Positions 45,877 through 54,880 of a DNA stretch of 64,000 nt are shown here, in pieces. The translations under genes were made by a program, and so were the position numbers. Origin of the DNA: Serpens sp035497915 (lineage in GTDB: Bacteria; Pseudomonadota; Gammaproteobacteria; Pseudomonadales; Pseudomonadaceae). The stretch's first letter is position 1. Every line of letters begins with the position of its first letter. A model generated the notes under the pieces. That model saw nothing but the letters and a program-made list of their open reading frames with translations, ran no database searches and was not told the origin of the DNA. Where the stretch lies: the NCBI RefSeq assembly GCF_035497915.1, contig NZ_DATJCS010000036.1:139958-203957 (forward strand), given 5' to 3'.

Positions 45877-46368
45877 ATGCTCCGCGCCAGTTCCCGCACG
45901 CTGTTCCTTGTCGCCTTCCTCGGCACTGTCCTGATCATGCTGGGAGCGCTCTATCTGGAACACGGCGTCGGTCTGGAACCGTGTCCGCTGTGCATCCTGC
46001 AGCGCCTGGCGGTCATCGGTTTCGGCCTGGTCTGCCTGATCGCCGCCGTGCACGGGCCGGCGCGCACCGGCCAGCGGGTCTATGCCGCGCTGGCGCTGCT
46101 GATGGCGGGTGCCGGTGCCGGTGTTGCCGGGCGGCAGATCTGGCTGCAGCAGGTGCCGGCGGACGAGTTGCCTGCCTGCCTGCCCAGCCTCGATTACATG
46201 CTCGAAGCGCTGCCGTTCCAGGAAGTCATCAGCCTGATGCTGCATGGCAGCGCCGATTGCGCCAAGGTCACCTGGACCCTGTTCGGCATGAGCATTCCGG
46301 AGTGGAGCCTGCTGGCCTTCATCGGCATGATCCTCTTCGCGGTGTACTTGCTGTTGCGCCGCCGTTGA
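45877..46368 (+). CDS. dsbB: disulfide bond formation protein DsbB
   Basis: A 163-aa protein with four membrane helices. The first periplasmic loop has CPLC (~36-39) and the second has a Cys pair (AC...DC around 103-130), the residues that pass electrons from DsbA to quinone. In P. aeruginosa the gene at this place is called dsbH, one of two DsbB paralogs. Confidence 0.92.
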   Translation: MLRASSRTLFLVAFLGTVLIMLGALYLEHGVGLEPCPLCILQRLAVIGFGLVCLIAAVHGPARTGQRVYAALALLMAGAGAGVAGRQIWLQQVPADELPACLPSLDYMLEALPFQEVISLMLHGSADCAKVTWTLFGMSIPEWSLLAFIGMILFAVYLLLRRR

Positions 46369-46563
46369 TCGGCTGGCGGCCCTTCGCCGCATCCTGAATC
46401 GTTCCGCAAGCCGCGCCAGGCGCGGGTTGGCGACCAAACGACCGTATGAAGATTTCCCCGCCTGCGCCTTGTAAGGCACAAGCGGGCGGGCCTACAGTGG
46501 CTCGCACGCGGCACCGAAGCTGGTGCACGTCCTGATGCCGCATACGAGTCATACGAGGTCGAC

Positions 46564-47043
46564 ATGTTGGAACGATGCCGAAACGCCCAGGAACGCTGGG
46601 GTGGGGTTCATGAACTGATCGATCGCTGGTTGCGCGAACGGCAGGACCTGGTCACCGAGCTCGTCGCTCTTGGCAAGGGCGTGCAGCCGGGCGCGCAAGG
46701 GGCCGAAGCACTCCGCGGCTTCTGCCAGCTGATGCTCGATTACGTGTCCGCCTGGCATTTTGGCGTCTATGAGCAGTTGCTCATCGAGGCTCGCGAGTTC
46801 AAGGACGAGCGTGGCCTGGAAGTGGCCAGCCAGATCCAGCCGCGCATCGAGGCAATTACCTCCGAAGTGGTGGCCTTCAACGACCGCTGCCCATCCGGCC
46901 GCTGCGCCAGCGACCCGGCACTGGCGCAGGAGCTGCTGCAGCTCGGCCAGCTGTTTTGCGAACGCTTCGAGCTGGAGGACTGCCTGATCGAGGTGTTGCA
47001 CACCGCCCACCGCCAGAAGGCGCAGGTGGCGGTCGGGCAGTAA
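46564..47043 (+). CDS. algQ: Rsd/AlgQ-type anti-sigma-70 factor
   Basis: A 159-aa helical protein. Rsd-family features: LIDRWLRERQDLVTELVAL (~18-36), FCQLMLDYVSAWHFGVYEQLL and the FCERFELEDCLI end. It binds sigma-70 and lets alternative sigma factors compete; it is linked to alginate control in P. aeruginosa. It lies 195 nt after dsbB, so may have its own promoter. Confidence 0.93.
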   Translation: MLERCRNAQERWGGVHELIDRWLRERQDLVTELVALGKGVQPGAQGAEALRGFCQLMLDYVSAWHFGVYEQLLIEAREFKDERGLEVASQIQPRIEAITSEVVAFNDRCPSGRCASDPALAQELLQLGQLFCERFELEDCLIEVLHTAHRQKAQVAVGQ

Positions 47044-47154
47044 GCCCCGGGATTCGTTGCTTCCGGTCAAGCCGCCTGGCAATGCCGCATGGCGCTCCTA
47101 TGCCCGGCCCGGATGGCCGGCTAGTATGGGCGCATTCATCGCCAGGAGAGCCTC

Positions 47155-47676
47155 ATGGCTGCCAAGAAGAACACCGTACAAACCCCTCTGCACCTGCTGC
47201 AGGAACTGTCGCAGAGCCTGCTCGCGCACCTCGAGGAAGCCTGCGTCCAGGCCCAGGCCGACGCCGAGAAGCTGCTGCTCAAGCTGGATCGCCAGCGCGG
47301 CAAGGCCCAGGACAAGCTCGAAGAGGCGCGTCAGAGCCTCGAGAAGGCTGCCGCCGCCGGCAAGGCCGGCGCCCAGACCAAGGCCCGCGCGCGCATCGAG
47401 AAGTTCGAGTTGCTGCTGGATGCGCTGAAGGCCAGCGATCTGGATACCCGCAATTACCTGGCGCAGTTGAAGTCCGACATCCAGGACAGCCTGCGCATGG
47501 CTCAGCCGATCGGCAAGGCTGGCGAGGCGGCCGCCCAGGCCCTGGCCGCGCGTGAAGAGGCTCCCAAGGCCAAGGCGCCGCGCGCTCCTCGGGCAACCAA
47601 GCCCGCGGCTGAAAAAGCTCCGGCGAAGAAGGCACCCGCCCGCGTCGCCAAGCCCAAGGCGGCGGCAGCTCAGTAA
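47155..47676 (+). CDS. algP: short AlgP-like histone H1-like protein
   Basis: A 173-aa protein. The N-terminal ~125 residues are a coiled-coil domain (LHLLQELSQSLLAHLEEACVQ...), and the last ~45 residues are Lys/Ala/Pro-rich with only a few KPAA-type units. P. aeruginosa AlgP is about twice as long because of dozens of KPAA repeats. The start is ATG 47155 (GGAGAG upstream). Its stop overlaps the stop of the convergent gene. Confidence 0.85.
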   Translation: MAAKKNTVQTPLHLLQELSQSLLAHLEEACVQAQADAEKLLLKLDRQRGKAQDKLEEARQSLEKAAAAGKAGAQTKARARIEKFELLLDALKASDLDTRNYLAQLKSDIQDSLRMAQPIGKAGEAAAQALAAREEAPKAKAPRAPRATKPAAEKAPAKKAPARVAKPKAAAAQ

Positions 47677-48137
47677 GCTGCAACCCTGACGGCAGCCGCC
47701 AGGCTGGCCAGCGCCGCCGCGTTCGTCGTCGGGCTGGCCAGCGCGGCGAGCCACTGCGGCGCCGCGCCGGATTCCCGGTCGGGCCAGGGCGCGGCAACTG
47801 CCTCCAGGCGGCGCAGCAGCTCGCGTTCGGCATCCTGTTCGAGTTCCGCCAGGCGCCGGCGCAGCGTGGCAAGCCCGGCATCCTGGCTGGCCGCCGTCTT
47901 CCAGCGCCGCCGCAGATCGCGCAATGGCGCGATCACGTCGCGTTGCCAGTCGGCCGCGACCTCGCGCAGCTGCCGACCGCGCGCCGGCGTGCAGGCCACG
48001 CCGCGTTCACCCAACCAGGCGGCGCACAGCAACAGGCAGATGTCCTCGCCATGCTCGTCCTGCAGGGACAGGCAGGCCTGCTCGATGCCGGGGCGGGCAT
48101 AGAGGCCGAGGGCAAAGCGCCACAAGGTATTGCTCAT
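47670..48137 (-). CDS. TIGR02444-family protein
   Basis: About 155 aa from ATG 48137. The start LWRFALGLYARPGIEQACLSLQDEHGEDICLLLCAAWLG is characteristic of the TIGR02444 family of unknown function found here in Pseudomonas. It is convergent with algP, the stops overlapping by 7 nt, and divergent from the ABC-F gene with 49 bp between starts. Confidence 0.85.
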   Translation of the reverse strand: MSNTLWRFALGLYARPGIEQACLSLQDEHGEDICLLLCAAWLGERGVACTPARGRQLREVAADWQRDVIAPLRDLRRRWKTAASQDAGLATLRRRLAELEQDAERELLRRLEAVAAPWPDRESGAAPQWLAALASPTTNAAALASLAAAVRVAAY

Positions 48138-48186
48138 CGTCCACCCGGTGCGCCGGCGCAGGAAACTGGATAGACTGCGCCGCCTT

Positions 48187-50094
48187 ATGATTCGACTCGA
48201 AAAGCTTACCCTACAGCGTGGTCCGCAGCGTCTGCTGAACGAGGCCGACCTCACCCTGCATCCCGGTCAGAAGGCGGGTCTGGTCGGCGCCAATGGCGCC
48301 GGCAAGTCCAGCCTGTTCGCCCTGTTGCGCGGCGAACTGGGTGCCGATGGCGGCGAGTGCCAGCTGCCAGCCAGCTGGCGCATCGCCCACATGCGCCAGG
48401 AGATAGACGACCTCGAGCGTCTGGCGGTGGACTATGTGCTTGATGGCGATGTCGAGCTGCGCCGTATCCAGCGCGAGCTGGCTACCGCCGAGGCGGCCCA
48501 CGACGGCGCCGCCCAGGCGCGCCTGCACACCGAACTGGACAACGCCGACGGCTACAGCGCCGACGCCCGCGCGCGCAAGCTGCTGGCTGGGCTGGGTTTC
48601 GAGGCGGCGCAGATGGAACGCCGGGTCGGCGACTTCTCCGGTGGCTGGCGCATGCGCCTCAACCTGGCGCAGGCGCTGATGTGCCCGTCCGACCTGCTAC
48701 TGCTCGACGAGCCCACCAACCACCTGGACCTCGATGCGATCCTCTGGCTGGAAGGTTGGCTGAAAAGCTACCCGGGCACCCTGCTGCTGATTTCCCACGA
48801 CCGCGACTTCCTCGATGCGGTGGTCGAGCAGATCATCCACGTCGAACAGCAGAAGCTCACCCAGTACCGGGGCGGTTATTCCGCCTTCGAGCGCGCCCGC
48901 GTCGAGCGTCTGGCCCAGCAACAGCAGGCCTACGACAAGCAGCAGGCGCAGCGCGCGCACATGGAAGACTTCATCCGCCGCTTCAAGGCCAAGGCGTCCA
49001 AGGCCCGCCAGGCGCAGAGCCGCCTCAAGGCGCTGGAGCGCCTGGAAGAGCTGGCCCCGGCGCATGTGGATTCGCCGTTCGATTTCAGCTTCCGCGAAGC
49101 ACTCAAGGTTTCCAGCCCGTTGCTGGACCTGGCCGAAGGCCGCCTCGGCTATGGCGAGCGCACGGTGCTGGACAAGGTCAAGCTGCAGTTGGTGCCGGGC
49201 GCGCGCATCGGTCTGCTCGGCCCGAATGGCGCCGGCAAGTCCACGCTGATCAAGACCCTGGCCGGCGAGCTGCAGCCGCTGGGCGGCCGCCTGCAGCGCG
49301 GCGAGAACCTGGCGGTCGGCTACTTCGCCCAGCACCAGCTGGACGCCCTGGACCCCAAGGCCAGTCCGCTGCTGCACCTGCAGCGCATCGCCCGCGACGA
49401 ACGCGAGCAGACGCTGCGCGATTTTCTCGGCGGCTTCGACTTCCGCGGCGACCGTTGCGACGAACCGGTGGTCAACTTCTCCGGTGGCGAAAAGGCCCGT
49501 CTGGCCCTGGCGTTGATCGCCTGGCAGCGACCCAACTTGCTGCTGCTTGACGAACCCACCAACCACCTGGACCTGGAAATGCGCCTGGCGCTGACCATGG
49601 CCCTGCAGGAGTTCGAAGGCGCGGTGCTGGTGGTCTCCCACGACCGCCATCTGCTCAAGAGCACCACCGACCAGTTCCTGCTGGTGGCCGAGGGCCGCGT
49701 GCAGGAGTTCGACGGCGATCTCGACGATTACGCGCGCTGGCTGGTGGATTTCCGCGCCCGCCAGCAGCCGGCCAGCGCCGAACCGGTCGGCGAGCGTACC
49801 GACAAGCGCGCCCAGCGCCAGGCGGCCGCCGCGCTGCGCCAGCAGCTGGCGCCGCACAAGCGCGAGGCGGACAAGCTGGAGAAGCAGCTCGGCGAGGTGC
49901 AGGAAAAGCTGGCGGCGATCGAAGCCCGACTGGCCGACCCGCAGCTGTATGAGGCGTCCCGCAAGGACGAACTCAAGCAGCAACTGGCCGAGCAGAGCAC
50001 CCTCAAGGCGCGCGAGGCACAGCTGGAGGAAGCCTGGCTGGAACGCCTGGAAACCCTCGAGGCGCTGCAGGCGGAACTGGAGAGCAGTCAATGA
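48187..50094 (+). CDS. ABC-F ATPase, YheS type
   Basis: About 635 aa from ATG 48187. Two ABC cassettes without membrane domain: Walker A GANGAGKSS and GPNGAGKST, signatures DFSGGWRMRLNLA and NFSGGEKARLALA, Walker B LLLLDEPTNHLD twice, and a linker with many charges. ABC-F proteins act on the ribosome. Length and C-terminal coiled coil resemble YheS. No Shine-Dalgarno sequence is visible. Confidence 0.9.
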   Translation: MIRLEKLTLQRGPQRLLNEADLTLHPGQKAGLVGANGAGKSSLFALLRGELGADGGECQLPASWRIAHMRQEIDDLERLAVDYVLDGDVELRRIQRELATAEAAHDGAAQARLHTELDNADGYSADARARKLLAGLGFEAAQMERRVGDFSGGWRMRLNLAQALMCPSDLLLLDEPTNHLDLDAILWLEGWLKSYPGTLLLISHDRDFLDAVVEQIIHVEQQKLTQYRGGYSAFERARVERLAQQQQAYDKQQAQRAHMEDFIRRFKAKASKARQAQSRLKALERLEELAPAHVDSPFDFSFREALKVSSPLLDLAEGRLGYGERTVLDKVKLQLVPGARIGLLGPNGAGKSTLIKTLAGELQPLGGRLQRGENLAVGYFAQHQLDALDPKASPLLHLQRIARDEREQTLRDFLGGFDFRGDRCDEPVVNFSGGEKARLALALIAWQRPNLLLLDEPTNHLDLEMRLALTMALQEFEGAVLVVSHDRHLLKSTTDQFLLVAEGRVQEFDGDLDDYARWLVDFRARQQPASAEPVGERTDKRAQRQAAAALRQQLAPHKREADKLEKQLGEVQEKLAAIEARLADPQLYEASRKDELKQQLAEQSTLKAREAQLEEAWLERLETLEALQAELESSQ

Positions 50095-50666
50095 AAACCT
50101 GGTTGCCGCTTTGGGCCCAGGAGTGGTTCGGCATCCTGGTGCCCGGCTTGCAGATTGTCCTGATTCTGGTGCTGGCCTGGGCGCTGCAGCGCTTGTTGCG
50201 GCGCTTCATCGTGCGCATCGGAGAACGTTACCGCCTGCCGATGGAATTGCTCATGCCGCTACGCGGCATGCTCAGCTGGCTGATCATGGGCAGCGCCCTG
50301 CTCATGGTGCTGGAACGCCTGGGCGTGTCGGCCACCGTGCTGTGGACGGCGCTGACCGGTTTTGCCGCCGTGGCGGCGGTGGCCTTCTTCGCCGCCTGGA
50401 GCGTGCTCTCCAACCTGTTCTGCGCCCTGCTGATCTTCACCGCCGGTCCGTTCCGCGTCGGCGATCAGCTGGAAGTGCTGGAAAGCGCCGACAAGCCGGG
50501 GGTCAAGGGCCGGGTGGTGGACATCAACCTGCTCTACACCACGCTGGAAGATGTCAGCGAAGATAGCCGGGGCGCGCTGCTGCAGATCCCCAATACCCTG
50601 TTCTTCCAGAAGGTTGTGCGCCGCTGGCGCGGAACCGAACTCACCATCCTCAAACGCGAGAAGTGA
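50091..50666 (+). CDS. small MscS-like channel protein
   Basis: A 191-aa protein. Three membrane helices, the last with the Ala/Gly-rich pore pattern (TGFAAVAAVAFFAAWSVLSN), then an MscS beta domain (PFRVGDQLEV, QIPNTLFFQK). The C-terminal alpha/beta cage domain of MscS is absent. The ATG overlaps the ABC-F stop. Confidence 0.88.
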   Translation: MKTWLPLWAQEWFGILVPGLQIVLILVLAWALQRLLRRFIVRIGERYRLPMELLMPLRGMLSWLIMGSALLMVLERLGVSATVLWTALTGFAAVAAVAFFAAWSVLSNLFCALLIFTAGPFRVGDQLEVLESADKPGVKGRVVDINLLYTTLEDVSEDSRGALLQIPNTLFFQKVVRRWRGTELTILKREK

Positions 50667-50671
50667 TCCCT

Positions 50672-51433
50672 ATGGAATGGCTGACCAACCCGGAAATCTG
50701 GGTGGCTTTCCTGACCCTGACCGCCCTGGAAATCGTCCTCGGCATCGACAACATCATCTTCATTTCCATTCTGGTGTCGCGCCTGCCCAAGGCGCAGCAG
50801 CCCAAGGCACGCTTCTACGGCCTGGCGCTGGCCATGGGCACGCGCATCCTGCTGCTGCTGTCCATCGCCTGGGTGATGCGCCTGACCAACGACCTGTTCA
50901 GCGTCCTCGGCGAGGGCGTCTCGGGTCGCGACCTGATCCTGTTCTTCGGCGGCCTGTTCCTGCTGTTCAAGAGCACCCTGGAAATCTGGCACAGCGTCGA
51001 AGGTGAAGAGGAGTCCCATGAAGGCGGTGGTGGCGCGGTCAAGGCCGGCTTCCTGGGCATCATCCTGCAGATCGCGGTGATCGACATCATCTTCTCCCTG
51101 GACTCGGTGATCACCGCCGTGGGCCTGGTGGAGAACGTGCCGGTGATGGTCGCCGCCATCGTCATCGCCGTGCTGGTGATGATGCTGGCCGCCGGCACCA
51201 TCAGCGAGTTCATCGACAAGCACCCGACCCTGAAGATCCTCGCCCTGTCGTTCCTGATCGTGGTCGGCACGCTGCTGGTGGCCGAGGCCTTTGACGTGCA
51301 TGTGCCCAAGGGCTATGTGTATTTCGCCATGGCCTTCTCGCTGGGCGTTGAAGCGATCAACATCCGCATGCGTCGGGCCATGAGCCGCAAGCTGCGGGAT
51401 CCGCTGCAACTCAACAAGGGTCAGCCGGACTGA
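50672..51433 (+). CDS. TerC-family membrane protein
   Basis: About 253 aa from ATG 50672. Seven membrane helices with acidic intramembrane motifs LEIVLGIDNIIFI and DIIFSLDSVITAVG. TerC relatives export Mn2+ or help metal loading of exoenzymes; which applies here is unknown. Confidence 0.9.
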   Translation: MEWLTNPEIWVAFLTLTALEIVLGIDNIIFISILVSRLPKAQQPKARFYGLALAMGTRILLLLSIAWVMRLTNDLFSVLGEGVSGRDLILFFGGLFLLFKSTLEIWHSVEGEEESHEGGGGAVKAGFLGIILQIAVIDIIFSLDSVITAVGLVENVPVMVAAIVIAVLVMMLAAGTISEFIDKHPTLKILALSFLIVVGTLLVAEAFDVHVPKGYVYFAMAFSLGVEAINIRMRRAMSRKLRDPLQLNKGQPD

Positions 51434-51451
51434 GTCCGGAAGGACATCGCC

Positions 51452-52084
51452 ATGGCATGGGAAACCTGGATTGCCTTCTTCGCCGCCTGCTGGGTGATCA
51501 GCCTGTCGCCCGGCGCCGGGGCCATCGCCTCGATGTCCAGCGGCCTGCGCTACGGCTTCTGGCGCGGCTACTGGAACGTGCTGGGCCTGCAGCTGGCGCT
51601 GGCAATGCAGATCGCCATCGTCGCCGCCGGCCTGGGCGCGGTGCTGGCGGCCTCGGAGCTGGCCTTCGGGCTGATCAAGTGGTTCGGCGTCGCCTACCTG
51701 CTGTACCTGGGCTGGAAGCAGTGGATCGCGCCAGCGGGCGAGCTGGCCGCGAGCGACACGGCGCGCCCGCTGGGCCGTCCGCTGACCCTGGTGCTGCGCG
51801 GCTTTCTGGTCAACGCCAGCAACCCCAAGGCGATCGTCTTCATCCTCGCGGTGATCCCGCAATTCCTCGATCCGCGTCAGCCGCTGCTGCCCCAGTACCT
51901 GATCATTGCCGCCACCATGATTGCCGTGGACCTGGTGGTGATGGCCGGCTACACCGGGCTGGCGGCCCGGGTGCTGCGTCTGCTGCGCTCGCCGCGCCAG
52001 CAGCGGCTGCTCAACCGCACCTTCGGCGCGCTGTTCATGGCCGCCGCCGCGCTGCTGGCCACCGTGCGCCGGGCGCCGGCCTGA
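51452..52084 (+). CDS. LysE/RhtB-family exporter
   Basis: A 210-aa protein with six membrane helices; SPGAGAIASMSSGLRYGFWRG near residue 20 and FLVNASNPKA near 115 are the conserved family boxes. Substrate is an amino acid or related compound, not identifiable. Confidence 0.92.
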   Translation: MAWETWIAFFAACWVISLSPGAGAIASMSSGLRYGFWRGYWNVLGLQLALAMQIAIVAAGLGAVLAASELAFGLIKWFGVAYLLYLGWKQWIAPAGELAASDTARPLGRPLTLVLRGFLVNASNPKAIVFILAVIPQFLDPRQPLLPQYLIIAATMIAVDLVVMAGYTGLAARVLRLLRSPRQQRLLNRTFGALFMAAAALLATVRRAPA

Positions 52085-52085
52085 G

Positions 52086-52538
52086 ATGCGCATCTGGATC
52101 GATGCCGACGCCTGCCCCCGCCCGGCGCGGGATCTGGTGGTCAAATTCGCTCTCAAGCGCAGCCTGCAGGTGTGGCTGGTGGCCGGTCAGGCGCAGACCA
52201 AGCCGGCCTTTGCCTGCGTGCGCCTGATCGTGGTGCCCAGCGGACCGGATGCCGCCGACGATTACCTGGTCGAACACGCCGAGCCCGGCGATCTGGTGAT
52301 CTGCAGCGACATCCCGCTGGCCGACCGGCTGGTGAAGAAGGGTGTCGTCGCCCTCGACCCGCGCGGCCGCGAGTTCGACGAGCGCAACATGGGCGAGCGC
52401 CTGGCGCTGCGCAATCTGTTCAGCGACCTGCGTGATCAGGGCCAGATGGGCGGTGGCCAGGCGGCCTATGCCGAGCGGGATCGGCAGGCCTTCGCCAACG
52501 CGCTGGATCGCCTGGTGACGCGCCTGTCCCGCGGCTGA
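52086..52538 (+). CDS. YaiI/YqxD-family (DUF188) protein
   Basis: A 150-aa PIN-like protein. It starts IWIDADACPRPARDL and holds ICSDIPLADRLVKKG and LDPRGREFDERN, the acidic boxes of the family, which is widespread but of unknown function. It starts 1 nt after the exporter stop. Confidence 0.92.
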   Translation: MRIWIDADACPRPARDLVVKFALKRSLQVWLVAGQAQTKPAFACVRLIVVPSGPDAADDYLVEHAEPGDLVICSDIPLADRLVKKGVVALDPRGREFDERNMGERLALRNLFSDLRDQGQMGGGQAAYAERDRQAFANALDRLVTRLSRG

Positions 52539-52544
52539 GCCGGT

Positions 52545-53126
52545 TCAGGCGTAGCGTCGGGCGCGCTCGTCGATCCGTTGCTGCAGGCGGTACAGCCAGG
52601 CGAAGCCCTGTTCCCAGCGATGGTGTCCCGACTTCACGTTGATATGGCCGACGCCACTGAGCAGCGTGGCCTCGGCATACCAGTCGGCGGCCAGTTGCAG
52701 GGCGCGCGCGGCGCTGGCCGCCGGGTCGTTGTCGGAGGCGACCAGCAGGCTGGGAAAGGGCAACGGCTGGCGCGGCAGCGGCGCGAAGTTGCACAGCGGT
52801 TGCGGGCATTCCACGCGTTCCACATCCGCCGGGGCCACCAGCAGTGCGCCACGGACTCGCTCGAGCAGGGCAGGTGACGCCTGGGCTGCCCAGTGGGCGA
52901 TGGTCACGCAGCCCAGGCTGTGGCCGATCAGGATCACCGGGCCGGGCGCTTGCGTGACGGCTTCTTCCAGGCGCCGCACCCAATCGGCCTGACGCGGCTG
53001 CATCCAGTCATCCTGTTCCACCCGCGCGCTGTTGGGCAGCACGCGCTGCCAATGGCTCTGCCAGTGCTCGGCCGGCGAGCCCTGCCAGCCGGGAACGATC
53101 AGGTAGTGGGGAGTGGAAAGGGACAT
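52545..53126 (-). CDS. RBBP9/YdeN-like serine hydrolase
   Basis: A 193-aa alpha/beta hydrolase. YLIVPGWQGSPAEHWQ at the start, nucleophile Ser in ILIGHSLGCV (~76), Asp in SDNDPAA and His in GVGHINVKSG. Substrate unknown. It is convergent with the DUF188 gene. Confidence 0.9.
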   Translation of the reverse strand: MSLSTPHYLIVPGWQGSPAEHWQSHWQRVLPNSARVEQDDWMQPRQADWVRRLEEAVTQAPGPVILIGHSLGCVTIAHWAAQASPALLERVRGALLVAPADVERVECPQPLCNFAPLPRQPLPFPSLLVASDNDPAASAARALQLAADWYAEATLLSGVGHINVKSGHHRWEQGFAWLYRLQQRIDERARRYA

Positions 53127-53227
53127 GGCGCGCCTCCTGACGATTTCGGGCGCCAGTGTAGAAAGCCCGGCTCTGGATCAGAAGGAATAAAAAATTATTT
53201 TCTTATGCCTGGAATCGCAATGAACCT

Positions 53228-53343
53228 GTAGGAGCGACTTCAGTCGCGAGCTGTTGGGGCGCCCGGCTTGGGGCGCCCGCCCAGGGGCCCCCGATCAGGC
53301 TATGGCCCCGCACAAAAGCATCGCGGCTGAAGCCGCTCCTACA
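53228..53343. repeat. REPIN-like palindromic repeat pair, copy 3
   Basis: Begins GTAGGAGCGACTTCAGTCGC and ends, inverted, GCGGCTGAAGCCGCTCCTAC. The two REPs are 70 bp apart, with a GGGCGCCC-rich spacer not present in the other copies. Confidence 0.85.
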
Positions 53344-53359
53344 GAAGCGGCGGGCGCCG

Positions 53360-53827
53360 CTAGCCGCACAGATAGGTCCCGGTACCCACCGCGATCAGCA
53401 CGCCGTCCTCGTTATGCAGCTCGCTGCGCACCACCGCCACCTTGTTGCCTTCGCGCAGCGGCACCGCGCTGGCGATGAAGGAGGTGCCGCGCCCCGGGCG
53501 CAGGTAGTCGATGCGCAGGTCGATGGTGCCCAGCCGCGCCAGTCGCGCCATGCGCTCGGCCACCGGCAGCTCGTTCAGCCGTTCGCAGGCGCCGATCAGC
53601 GCCATGGCCCCGCCGGCCACGTCGAGCAGCGTGGCGATCGCGCCGCCATGCAGGATGCCCTGCACGAAGTTGCCGATCAGCTCGGCGCGCATCGGCATGC
53701 GCATCAGCACCTGCTGGCGGGACAGGTTGTCGATCTCGATGCCGAGCTGCTGGTTGAAGGGGATGCGGGCAAAGAACTGGCCGATGGCCGCGTACAGCTC
53801 TGCATTGGAGGAGGACGGGTGCATCAT
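53360..53827 (-). CDS. PaaI-type thioesterase
   Basis: A 155-aa hot-dog fold protein. GNFVQGILHGGAIATLLDVAGG is the catalytic helix region and DLRIDYLRPG the long strand. Acyl-CoA substrate unknown. GGAG lies 8 nt before the ATG. Confidence 0.88.
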   Translation of the reverse strand: MMHPSSSNAELYAAIGQFFARIPFNQQLGIEIDNLSRQQVLMRMPMRAELIGNFVQGILHGGAIATLLDVAGGAMALIGACERLNELPVAERMARLARLGTIDLRIDYLRPGRGTSFIASAVPLREGNKVAVVRSELHNEDGVLIAVGTGTYLCG

Positions 53828-53930
53828 CAGCGGCGCTCCGGGAGACGGGACGCGCAGGCTCGCCCGGAAGCGGCGTCGCTGGCCAGTGGCCTGGCGCAGC
53901 GAGCCGGCAGTTTGTCCGCTATGGCCTGTT

Positions 53931-54590
53931 TCAGGCCTCGGCGAGAATCAGCACCTCGTCCACCAGCTTGTTGATGCCGGTGGCAGCCTCGCTGATCGAG
54001 CGGGCCAGCATGTAGGCCGGGGTGGTGACCAGCTTGTGGCGCTGGTCGATCACGATATCTTCCACCGGGCAGTCCTGGTGGCGCGCGCCCATCTTTTCCA
54101 TGGCCGCCGCGGTATCGGCGTCGTTGCCGATGGTGCAGTGCACGCCGGCGCCGAAGATCTTCGCCGCCAGCGCCGGGGCGATGCAGATCAGGCCGATCGG
54201 CTTGCCGGCCTTGGCGAAGGCCTGGGTGACCGCCAGCACGTCGGGCTGCACCGTGCAGTTGGCGCCGCTCACCGCGAAGTCGCTGAGGTTCTTGGCCACG
54301 CCGAAACCGCCCGGCAGGATCAGCGCATCGAAGTCCTCGACCCGCGCCTCGCGCAGGTCCTTGATGTTGCCGCGCGCGATGCGCGCCGCTTCGACCAGCA
54401 CGTTGCGCGTGCCATTCATTTCATCGCCCCGGTAGTGGTCGATGACATGCATCTGCTCGACGTTCGGCGCGAAGCACTGCACCTGCGCGCCGCGCTGGTC
54501 CAGGCGCAGCAGGGTGAGCACGCTCTCGTGGATTTCCGATCCATCGTAGACACCACAACCGGAAAGAATGACGGCGACTTTCTTGTGCAT
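53931..54590 (-). CDS. elbB: ElbB (glyoxalase/DJ-1-like) protein
   Basis: A 219-aa amidotransferase-fold protein. VILSGCGVYDGSEIHE at the start, ALILPGGFGVAKNLSDFA, and Cys in GLICIAPAL at the nucleophile elbow. Called isoprenoid biosynthesis protein ElbB; enzymatic role uncertain (glyoxalase activity reported for the E. coli protein). GGAG is 6 nt before the ATG. Confidence 0.93.
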   Translation of the reverse strand: MHKKVAVILSGCGVYDGSEIHESVLTLLRLDQRGAQVQCFAPNVEQMHVIDHYRGDEMNGTRNVLVEAARIARGNIKDLREARVEDFDALILPGGFGVAKNLSDFAVSGANCTVQPDVLAVTQAFAKAGKPIGLICIAPALAAKIFGAGVHCTIGNDADTAAAMEKMGARHQDCPVEDIVIDQRHKLVTTPAYMLARSISEAATGINKLVDEVLILAEA

Positions 54591-54880
54591 GCTGTTCTCC
54601 TGTATCGGTTCTGGGCGCGCTGCCGCTGTGTCGCCGCGGCGGCGGATGCCGTCATCCTACTGCGTGACCGCCGGGCGGGCGAGTTCCTCCTTGGAGTGCC
54701 GGCGGATGCCGCCGTTGCATGCCGGACGTCGCCGTGGATGGCTCGACGCAGAGCGCCGGCTGGCCGACAATGCTGGCTCGTCGCACCACCCGCCGGCGGT
54801 GCGCAGGCTGTCATCAAATCGTCATGATGATGCCGCTAACTCTTCACACACGCGCCCGCGAGGCGCCTGGAGTACCCGCC

